From the NCBI GenBank assembly GCA_019648995.1, contig BLXT01000774.1:42518-70964 (forward strand): 28,447 nt of DNA, written 5' to 3'. Positions 13,001 to 25,000 of the stretch are shown one piece after another. Numbering within the stretch: the first letter of the stretch is position 1; each line of letters begins with the position of its first letter. This stretch comes from Plakobranchus ocellatus (taxonomy: Eukaryota > Mollusca > Gastropoda > Plakobranchidae). Under the pieces are notes generated by a model. That model searched no databases and was not told the DNA's origin. It saw only the letters and a program-made list of their open reading frames with translations. Position numbers and translations under genes: made by a program.

Positions 13001-16000
13001 CTTGAAATTTGTCTAAAGAGGTCTAAAGAGTATCTTACTATAGTCACATATCACTTTTTTTTCTTTCTTTCTTTTTTCGTAGTTTCACTGTTCACATTCA
13101 GGTAAAAAGTTAGTGTTAATAAAAATATTTAATTACTGTGATTGGTGACTTATGAATTTTTGCTTATTCTCTGACAAATAAAGTGAAAAGCTCACTATGC
13201 AAAAAAAAAAAAAAAAAAATCAAAAAACCAACAAAAAATCAGGAACCGAGTCTACAACGCGATTTGTGAAGAAATATGATGCTTATTAGACAAATGTGCA
13301 TGGACACCACAAAATTAAACAATTTTATGCAGAAATAGGCATTAAATAATAAGCTGAAATTGATGGAATTTCTATATTTCAGTCTGAAATCTCTCATCAC
13401 AAGTGAGCGAGACTGGCACTTTTACATCATATTTTATGTCTGTTGATGATACTTGTCAAAATGTATGAAACATGGCATTTTCAGCCACACCTCATCCAGC
13501 AGTGACGATACTCTACATAAAACTCACAATGGCAAGTCTCACCTTCACACCCTCTGTAGACTTCATGGAGGTCAATATGAGACTAACTATTCTCTCCAAG
13601 TAATCTTTCATGTCGGCTTTGATAATTGTAGAGATAGAGGAGAAAAGACCATACCTGGGGGTAAAAAACATTTTTACGTGTCAAATTCAAATTATTTCTT
13701 TCAACTTCTCAATTCCTGGAAATGAGCCTCAAGGAACTGTTTGCTCCTCACACTGAAGCTTTATACCGACCATTTATTATCTTGAAAACTTTCAAATCTG
13801 ATAAAACAATAGAAATATTTGCTAATTTGTTATAAAATAAAATATTCTTCCTCTATCTTGATCTCCTTTTGCTCTATCAAGAAAATAAACGTCCAAAATG
13901 AACAGACATCAGCACACATATTATACTTCCAGTTTGTCGGATCTAAAATCAACATCAACAAGTTACAAAAAAGTGTGGGGTATTTTCTTGAGTTCCATGA
14001 CCTAATCTGAACACATGATTTGATGATCTTTATGTAAGAAACGCAACTATAGCAATGCCTGCTTTGCCATTTTTATTTAAAGTCTTGCTTATGACAAAAA
14101 AAGAAAAAAAAAAAAAAAACAGTAGCTATCATAATTATACTGACTGCCTTGCTCGTAAATGATGTTAAAATATATCCTTCAAGACAATCAGAATCAAAGA
14201 CGAAATATAATTAGCATGTCTAGATTCTCCTTTACTAGGGTGTTTGTCAAGGAAAAGCTAATGACTTATTGAACTACTTACACACATCGTCTTAGATCAG
14301 GATCTGAAGATGCATTTAAAAGGTTGAGTCCCAAATCTAAACATTCCTTGGCCAATGGACGGAATGTTTCTTCTCCAATACTGCGAGCAATCACTGCCAT
14401 TGTATCTAAAATATATAAAGAGGATTCATGATTTAAAAAATTATTCAGCTTAAATAAATTCTTTCCAAATTAAAGCAAAAAAAAAAAAAATTCAGGTACA
14501 TGGTTTGAATCCTATTTGTTTCCAACTTGATTCAATTCATTGTCATATGCTTATGCTGTGTCATGAAACTTGTTCATGACGAGGTGATCTTAGGCTTTCA
14601 TAGCTCTTGTTGACCCCATTGGCTGATTCAAACTCATTACTGGGTGCCCCAGCAAATTTGAGAGCAAATTAGAAAACAACACTGATTACAGCTAAGGCCC
14701 AAAACAAAAATCATGATTAAATCAAAGCTTAGAGAATAAAAATTCTTTCACTTGAAAGCAAACATTTACATGCTTTTGAACTGCACCTCAATGCTTGTCA
14801 ATAACCCTAAAAATGTGTGTAACATTAAATACAACATATGATCCATTGATTCATTAAATGAGAAATTTTCAGCACATAAAACACTTTTTGTGGCCCACCA
14901 ATAGCTGCCAGCTGTAACTTCTTCATCTCCTCTTCCTCAGCAGACCCAGTCAAGTATGCTTTGAACTCCTCCAGAACATCTTTAAAATATGGTTGTAATT
15001 TCTCTTTGGCTGCATTGGCTGGTGAACCAAAAAAAATGAAGAATAAAGTAAATTAAGGTACTAATTGTTTTGGCTTGCTTGTTCTAAATCTGTATCTTAT
15101 CGAATCAATCAACTATTAAGATCACAAATGGCACCCAAGAATGAAACATGAAATCTCAGAGCTATCCAATACCGTCAGTCTCCTGGTGCCAAACCTAATC
15201 CCCGGATTTTCAGGTTTTCATGTCTGTTACTCAGAGTTTGGAATATGTCTAGAATCCTAACAAATGTTTTCAACTGGTGTCTCTAGAGTATTTCTAACTT
15301 AAGGACAATTTCTAGGACAAAGCTTTGTGAGTTCTGAATATCTTGAAAAATTATTTTATGCATTTATGTAATATAACTTTTTTCTAAAAAAAAAAAATAA
15401 ATAAATTTTAAAAAATAAAAAAAAAAAAAAAACAACACTAGAAAAACATCAAAGTAGAGCTAAGTGTTCATCTGAGTAACAATCTGTGCAATCGGACAAT
15501 AACTCAAATTTCCACAGAGCATTTTAAAAATGACATATGTTTTAGATTTCTGTCGCAGAATTATTATTGCTTGAAGCATTCAACTTATAAAAACTCATAA
15601 AAATAGACTAGTTTTGAATTTCAACTGATACCAATGAAATTTAACAACCCACAATAGATACAATTCAAAAGAAACTTCACCTGCTCCTCCTATGGCACTA
15701 ATAGCAAGTTCTTTTGGCTTTGCTAGCTGACAATTACGAAGCACATTCAAGAGATATGACATCAGATCATGCAAATATGGGAGAATTCCATCACCTGAAA
15801 ATAAAAAAAAAAAACAAAAAAAAACAACAATCTATTATCATAACTTAATCTTATGCCTCTCCAATGTAAAATTATATTTGCCAAGGTTAACAGACATGTA
15901 GAATTTACTGAAATTGTACAATTTTCATGTTTTGTGAACATACGCATAACTTTTAACTCTGAAAAGTTTGAAGAGGGTAATAATGATTTCTGTAGTTAGT

Positions 16001-19000
16001 GATCTCAAAGCTAAGTTGGAAGAAAGCATAACTGAAGAATCAGAAAACAGAGACCTGCTAGAGAAAAGCACTGGTAACCCTGAAGAAAAATAGAACCTTG
16101 TGACCAATAATCCATAATATCAAATGCAAAAATGTTTCAAAATATAATTTGGCCCAAAAGCATTTTGAAATAGTCCCTAACTTGTTTTCTTTTTTTCCGT
16201 AATTCTCTGTTTACTAATAATTCCTCTTCAACTGAATGCAAACAAATTCACAATTTTCCAGGGATGCCAGTGGCCTCTGAAAAAAAAAGCAGGAAACTTA
16301 TCAGTTAGCCAGGGTCAAGGGGCTACCTTAGGCCCTTCAGGAGTCATAGACAAAACAAAAAAAATTCAGATATCAGAAAAGTCAGGAAGGCAAAAAGTCG
16401 GAATCCGATTTAAATCGGAAAACTGGCATCCCTGATTTATTAATTGAAAATGCTTTTATTTATAATAATTTTTAAAAAATAAATAAATTAAAAACCTAAA
16501 AACTATCTTCCACTTTACATTGAATAATGCAATGATTTATCCAATCTCATGTTAACAATTAAAAAAAAAACTGTCTCACCAAGATTTTCACAAAATGTCT
16601 CCAGAGCGTAATGGCTCTTGACAAGACCCTTTGGATTCTTCTCCACTTCCTCCATGGATTTATTCAAGTACACAAACAGAAGAGGGAGCAACTGAGCTGC
16701 GTATTGGCTGATGTCAGGCTGGGGATAAAGCAAAAGCTACACTTTGGAACACTGAAATTAAGGCTTTGAATTTTGATACAGAGTAAAAAAAAAAGAACTG
16801 TGGCAAAGGCTGAATTACGAGGGGAGGAAATAAAGCATTGGAAAATCTTACACTGACAAAAAGTTTATATTTTATGTAGATGTTTAAAAAAAAAACCTTT
16901 TTTACATCTAACAATGAGTGAAAGCCAAAACAGTCTAAAGATTGTTCTAGACTCACCAACTTTAATTTTGACCAGCAAAGTAAAACAAAAAAAAATTTAT
17001 ATATATATATTTAATAATGATGAAATCTACATGCATTAAAAGTGAAGAATGATAATGACATGATTCTTTTGTGCCCATCCACTTCATCAGCAAGCTGATG
17101 CAATATTTTAAAAATGATAAGTTTAAAAAAAAAAAAAGTAAATTGTCAAACCTGTAGATGTTCAGAAAATTGGCCAACTGCAAACAAGGCAGCATTCCTT
17201 ACAATGTGTGAGCTGTCATTAAGACCAGCACAAACTGTCTGCAGCATTTGGGATAACATTCTGAATGAGAGAATGAAATGAGATGTGCTACCTCAAAGGA
17301 TCATAAAATAAATAAAGCGAAAAAAAAATTATTTGTTCAAACACCTTCAATATTTGTAAAAGCCATATCACAATTTATATGAACCCTTTAATTTTTTTTT
17401 TAATTTGATCACTTTTTACAAAGAGCTATGGCATTGTCGCAAATAAAGTTTTGAAATTAAAATAAACATAACAAACCCTTTTCTTTTTCAACTAATCTTA
17501 CTGTTAAGAAAAAGAGATCAACTTAAACGGCCAGTTTACTTCTTGCCAAGGAGTAATAACAGAACAAAAATTAAAATTGTAATTGAAAAGCGAAAAAAAA
17601 CAAAAAACAAGCAGAGGATCTAATGGGAAAACAAAGAGAAGAAACATGAAGCTTTGACAGAAATTAGCTGATAACTACAACTGGAGACCTTTCAGTCCCA
17701 ATACAACAATGGTTCTCTAACAATCAGCAAGACTTTGTTATATGAATGTGAATGTAAGGCTCAGGTCTAAAAAAGAAAATACTAACTTGCTCATGATGTA
17801 GTCACCACATCCCTCCACAATGACAGCCATAATCAGATAAGATGCTCGCCTATGTGGGGCTTCTGTGCTTTCAAGACAACGCTCCACCATAGGTGTCTGC
17901 AAACATTTTTTTTTTCATTGCATTTATTACTCATCCCAAAGCGTATCTCCAGTTTTGAAATACATTTTTCAAAGCAGACGAACTGCTATGAGAATCTAAC
18001 ATGACATTTGTGACCAATGCTAATAAGTTGGATGCTGCAAATAATGGTTTTGAGAAAAGGCGCATTTAGATATAATTTTTTTCACCTCTTATAAAATTTT
18101 TTTGGGACTGTTACAATGAATATTTCTTAGCACAGTAAGAACATATCTGTATACTTTTTACCCTTATAAAGCTAACAAAATGGAGTTCTAAAGTATCTCA
18201 ATAGTTTTTGGTTTTTTTTTAAATGTGTAAAATGTGACATGAGATACGTTTCGACTGGTTTAAACACACTGGAGAAAAAAAAAAATTGCCAAGGAACGAA
18301 AGGCCAAAGTTTAATTTTTCCTCATAAACATAGCTTTAATCATTTACTGATTTTAATTCAGCAACCTTCAAAGTTGCATTAAATTCTATTCATCCCTCCC
18401 TTCCCTTTTTGGCTCTGTCATTTGGATACATTCAGAATAAGAATATTTAAAAAATGTATTTATAAGTCACATTGGTTGTTAACCTTCTGTGTTATGACAA
18501 GCTAATATATCTCAAGTTTACTTCATTCTCTTAATCCTATCAAAGAATTGGTAGCAAAGCTTTTATTCTAATTCAATCGCGACTGAGACTGTCACAGCAT
18601 GAAATGAACCTAGGACTTACAATCCCAAATCGACATTGTTTACCACTTTGCCAGCAAAAATCATTTCATTTGATTCTACTTGAACTATAACTAAATGCTG
18701 GGAGTGTTCAAAATGCTATGACTGAAGTATTATTTCTGATAAAAGCATTCACTCCCTACAATTTAATATATGATTTATGTGCACCATTGTTTGCTGGGGT
18801 ATTAAAATAAGTACAAAGTACAAAAGCAAACAGGAAAAAAAAAAAATCTTTCAAATACAGGAAGAACTCAAAGGTTTATGAGTTAAATCTTATGTAAGAC
18901 CAAATACCTTTTCAGCCCAGGGTTAAAAACAGACTAATATAGTGTTACTGATATGTAAAGAAGAAAGAGGTCTCACCAATTTTCCTAAAAATTTTTCAGG

Positions 19001-22000
19001 AGGTAAATGGAGGGCCATTGTGTCTATCACCTGTGAAAAATATTGAGTGTTTCTTGGATTTTGTGTATCACTTTGTATTTGAAATTATAAACACACAGAT
19101 TAATGAGGGTCAAAATATCAAAATGATTCTAATATATTTCACAAATGTGCAGGTCTTTCAGGCATTCAACAAAATTGAGAATCACCAAATGCAGCAATAA
19201 ACAGAGCTCAACATTGAAGCTTTTCCATAGATAAATTAAGAATAGTTATAACAATTAACAAGAACATCAATAACAATAAATAATCATAGTTTATTAACTA
19301 TTGTCTCTCTTACATCCTTAAAAAAAGAACCTACACATACAGAATGCGAGCCTTGCTTGTTCATTTCATCAAATGAAATTCATTCATTTTTGTTCATAAA
19401 GTACAAGGACAACCTGACCTTAATAATTTGTTAAAACAGAGAAAACATTGCTAAGAAATTGAAAAAATCAATTGTTTTCCAATAGAATTTTTTTCAAAGT
19501 TTGAAAAAAATAGTAGCCTATACCTGAACAGCATACTGAGAAGGTCTATGAGCTTCAATCTCTTCATCGTCATCATCCTCCTCCTCTTCATCATCACAGA
19601 TAATTGGAACCAGGACTTGCAGAATTGGGTCAATGAGGTGATGCTTCAACACAGTCTAAACTCCATGATGATTAAAAAGGCAAAGAAAATAAAATGGTGA
19701 TATGCAGTAAAGAGAAGAGGAAGAAAAAGATTCATGAGTGTGGTTTTTGTATATATAGTCAATTTACAACAAGATGGTCTCTGGCTTTCAGACCCTCTAT
19801 CAGGCCAGAGCGTCCATTTGGTTCAAACCCATTGCAGAAGGATCCCTGCAGATCTCAAGGTGGGTTGCGGAAATTCGTTTTTCCTAATTCTGCTTATTCT
19901 TTCCTACACATTTTTACTTGAAATGAACTTACCTTCTTTTTTAACCGCACCAATGACTCAACAAAGGACATGGCTTTGACTCGCAGTGCGTCAGTATAAT
20001 CTTTATTTCTTGCATTCTGATTAAAAAAAAACAAAACAATAGAAAATTGTGGCTGTTTTTCCTCCTCAAACAAACCGAAGGAAATATATCAAAAGAAGTC
20101 AATTTAGAATATGTGACAGGTGATCAAGGCTGAGATTTTTTTTAGTCCCAAACTATAGATATCAATATTTCTATACTTTATTTCAAATAAAGAGGAAAGA
20201 AATATGATTGATACTCAAATACAAAACAACTTGTATCTTATTTTTCAGAAGAAAGGAGTAGCTAAATAACTGAGACAAGTTCAAAATTAATCTGTTTTTA
20301 AAGAAACAAGAGAGTCAAAACATTAGTAGAGCAATAAGAGAACAGAGCTTTTTAAAAACTTTCTGCATGACATGTTCATGTTTACCAGCTTTTTTTGTGG
20401 TTATTTACTAAGATTTTATAGGTAAAGTAGTTTGCATAAATCTAGCAGTGTTTTCAAATATCATCAATAATAAGATGCCATGTATTTGTTTTCACACAAG
20501 TAAATGGCAAAAGCTTTTAAAACGTATAAAGCAGATGCTTTTTTCAACTATTACCTGGAGGCAATATTGGACCAATGGTTTGAGGTATGGCACAACAATA
20601 GCAACCTCAGATTCAAGAAGCTCATCAAAAAACTCTAAAGCAACACAGGCCTTTTCCTGAAGTAAAAAAAATGAATACGAATAAACAAGATACACAGCAC
20701 TGTCAGTCAGTTTTACAAAGAAAGGTAAAGGAAAGGAAAAGTTAAGTTGAAAGAAATCAACAGTTTTTAGTATGTTTTGAACCTTTAACAGCCTAATGTT
20801 CAAAGCCAAATTAAGTTACTGTAAGTTAATGTGCATACCTCATCTACTGTAGCCAAAACTTGCACAACTTCCAAAACCCTTGGGACCACATTTTGAACAT
20901 GTTTCTGAAAAGTAGAGAAATATGTATCAAAGTAACAGCAACACTTTTTTTGAGAGTATATATCAAAGAATCAATGAGATCATTTTAAAAAGAACTTGAA
21001 CAATAAATATTTTTTAATTTGCTGTGCCTTGCAAACAGTTTAAATGTCATTTCTTTTTATCAAATTTGGATGCCAGAAATACAAATAATAAGATGAATAA
21101 ATAAGTGAAAAAATCTTTCTTGAGACTCAGCTTCAACTCATATTTTTTTTTATTGTTCTTTTCTACAAAATGTAAGAAGAAATAATCAAAAAAAAAAAAA
21201 GGAAGCAACAAGTCCTGCATTAAAATTAATATAGTTTCTCTATAGTATACTTACCATTTCATCATCTCCGATGTAAAATACAAGATCTGTCATTGACCTG
21301 AAGGAAACAAAAATATTTCAATCAAAATGAAAGTCTTCAAATTTAGGGATTACAAAAAGTCTTCTTAACTCTTTCACATTTTCAAAAAGAAGAATTTTAC
21401 AGTTCCACTTCTTTATCAATTGTTTTTTTTTTTCCCTTTAGATGGTATTATAAAACCAATTTAAAGCCTGGTTTACAAAAAAAAATATATAAAAAAAACA
21501 AATATTACTGGACAATTCACAAAAAAGGGGAATATGGCAAAGCTTCATTTTAATGTTGACATAATTAGCATCTAACCATTAGACCATAGAGTTTAAAACT
21601 TCCTGAATTATCTTGCACAAGAAACTTGGTGAAACTCAACAGCTTTACATAAGTTTAGGAAAGAGCAAACGGGAAAAAAAAAATTATGAACCAAAAATGA
21701 GCAGTTAGCTCTAAGATGAATTACTTGATAGCCAAATAGCTGACTTCTGTGTTGACTGTTTCATTTAAAGCTTCAGCAAGAAGGTTAAGAAGCGAGACCA
21801 TGTGTGGCTTCATTTGCTCTGCAGCTAATGATGTGACGGTTGAAAGCACAAACATACCAGTCTGAGGACAATGGAATATAGGTTATGTACAAATTCAATC
21901 CCATCTTATCCCTTTCTTATGAAAGTACCATTGCTATAGCAAAGTCTAGGATTTTTTTTTTCTTTTTTGTACCATCTTTATTTAATTTCGATACCCATTT

Positions 22001-25000
22001 GCTAACAATATTATAACTTCACCGATTTAAGAAAGTAAGATGGCTTATAAAAGACATGAAATTTCTTTCAAGGTCACTTCCCAAAACATAACGTTTATGT
22101 TAAAAAGTTATTGATATGTGTTAAGTAGCTGAAGGAGGCAACACTGTGAAAATAATAAAAGACATAAATTTCACCCTGTAAAAAGCTCTCTTGAAAAATT
22201 GCAAAGCAGATCATGTAAATGGTAAGACCCCCTTTCATTACTTGTTTTATAAAATCAAACTTCTAATTTTGTATGAACTTTCATCACTTGCAGTAAAAAG
22301 CATATTAAAATAGCTATTTTAAGCTTGCATCTCTAGCCTTTCCTAATCCATGTCTATAAGCACTCCAAGCTTCCTTAGAGAAAAGACAAATTATCTGTAC
22401 AGACTTTTATCTCAAACTTTAAATTTCTAGGAACAGGGTAAAACCATTGGTCAAATAATGCTTGGGCCAAAACAAAAAGCAGACAGTCCTCACCTCTCTT
22501 TTTGCAGGGTCCTCATCCTTGACAAAACTCACTATAAACTCAAACAGGGCAGGCCAGCTATTACTGGGCGTATCATGTTGAGCAATGACAGCAATGATTT
22601 GGGCAATGGATGACCTGGCACTCTTCCTAAAAAAATTCCGGTAGAACAAAACTGCATGTATGGAGATATTAAAAATTGCCACAAGTATTAACAGCTCTAG
22701 CAAATCCCATTCTATTCATGTCTATCATTTTACTGATAGTGGTTCAGACTACAGTGATAGAGCCCATACACAAAAGCAATCACTGCAGCAGGACCATGCA
22801 TGTGAAAGGACTGATTTGACTCTCTTCTTTCATAAAATATATTACCTGTGCATGACAGGATTTAAGATGCCTTTACTTGCCTATAAAAGGAACCTACAGC
22901 AGCTTCTGACAGCGATAAAAAATTTTTTTTATAATAAGGGAAAAAGTTTAATCAAGCGTACGCAGCCAACTTTTAAGTTACGCAAAGAGAAACAATGTGA
23001 CTGGGTCAAGTAGGGATGTAGGGATAGGACTGGTGGTCTGCAGCGAGGAGCGAGATATATATATAACTAATACATTAAATAAAGGGAATAGATACTAGCA
23101 ACCACAAGCTAGTGAGTTGGCAGGTTCACACTCTGTACAAACTAGCCCCAATACAGACACAGACTAATGAGAGAGAACAAGGGAGGGATAGTTGGTGAAT
23201 AGAGAGGTTAGGCAATGAAGAAGGGAACCTAAATATTAAAATGACAACATTCATATATGATCAGCACATATGCAGAGTTTGGTAATTTCTTCCTTGACAG
23301 TATTAGACCTTTCTCAATTATCTAGGGCATTACGTAAACGATACAAATATATTTTAGTGCAATTGGGATGAATTTTATGGAATGAAAAAATCTTTAAACA
23401 ATTTTATACAGGCAGATAGATGCATCTCCTTAGCTCAGAAATAGGATGCCTTAGATCAGGCTTAAAAAAGGTGAATTCATCCACAGTAAATAGGAAGGAC
23501 TGACACATATACTATTAAAATTATAACTTACTCTTGTTCTTGGACCAAAAGCTGCAGAATGCTTCCTCTGATGCTAGAGTTATAAAAAAAATGAATGAAG
23601 TAGAAAATTTAATTGAAAAATTTTTTTTTCTTTTCATAACTTCATAAAATCAAAACAGGCCTCTCTGAGATCAAAATGATAGTGTGTTTGTGTGTGTGAA
23701 GAGAGAGAGAGAGAAGGATATGAATTAGGTTGACACTCTTAACAACCACAGCTCTTATTATGTACTTGTAGCACCTTTCTCGAGTTTTTTCTTAGCTTTT
23801 CAAAAAAGGTAGCCTTGCCTTGTTTACATATGAAAATAAAATTTTTAATTCATTTGCTTAGTAAAAAAAGAGATACATAAATCTCTTAAGATTAAAATCT
23901 TTACATAACTCAGTCAAAAAAATCTTAACCATTTAGGTTTTATCTTAAAGCTTATAGTCTACATTTTATCATAAAATATCTCAAGTGTAAATTTTGTTTT
24001 CTGATTGTCAAGTTTATTCATGTATTGGCATGAATATGCTACATAATTAAAACAGTCATAATCAGAAAAAATGTACTTGTTTTTAAATTCATCATCCAAT
24101 GCAGCCCATCTTTTGGCCTTGTGAATTTTTCTTCTGATGAGCACAGCAGCATATTGTCGAATCTGAAATCATAAAAGACAACAAAAAAATAAATAAATAA
24201 AAAAACCACAATTATTTCAATTAAAGTAAGGTGTATTAGTTTTATTTTTTATGCAACTGTCTGTTGGAGTTAAGTTTAAAAAATTTGTTCAAATAGTTTT
24301 GTACACAAATTTTTAAATTTTTTCTTCCCCTCTTAAAATCAAAGGCACCGATCTCCATATATAGCTGCCTTCATTAACACTTAAAGGACCATCGACGAAT
24401 ATACTCGCGAAAAAGTACCCAGCCGTAAACGACCAGTGACGAGTATTCTTGCAACAGCTAGTCCACTACTTTATTCCAATCTAGACCTTATTTTTTACAT
24501 AAAAACATTGAAAACGCTTATTTTGAACTTCTAGTAATCTTTTTATGGGTATACAAACAAAGGATTTCCATTATAGGCTTATCACTATTGTGTTAAAGGT
24601 ATGCATATAGAGAAAATGGGGGCGGCAACTACGGTCCTGAGGATTGAATAGGGGAGTGGCAGTGCTGGTCTAGGAGGGGTAACTCTAGGGTGGCAAGCCG
24701 GTCCTTTAAGTGTTAATAATGGGTTGGATTTTTTTTTGCTTTTTTTTTGTTGTTTAATGTAAAGCCTAGCCACAACAAGGTAATCTCAGGCCAATGGTAG
24801 GGTTGAAATCTGCAACAGAAGGATGCCTGCAGATCTTAGAGTGGGTTTGCTATCCACTGTGCTATGAACATCCCTCAAAGTAAAAGATATTTGAACACAA
24901 AGCTATAATGAATCCAAAGTACTTTTTCTTTATTTTATCACTTTTTAAAAAAAATAACACAGAGCAATATTTCAATTTATCCTTTTCAAGTCTAATATCC

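Noticed and set aside
14502..14512. Isolated B-box-like GGTTTGAATCC in intron 17
   Set aside because: No A box upstream (a poly-A run occupies the site) and no repeat body could be recognised.
22660..23013. 117-codon plus-strand open frame in intron 4
   Set aside because: No recognisable motif or family, low-complexity composition, and it lies wholly in an IPO4 intron on the opposite strand; more likely a chance frame.
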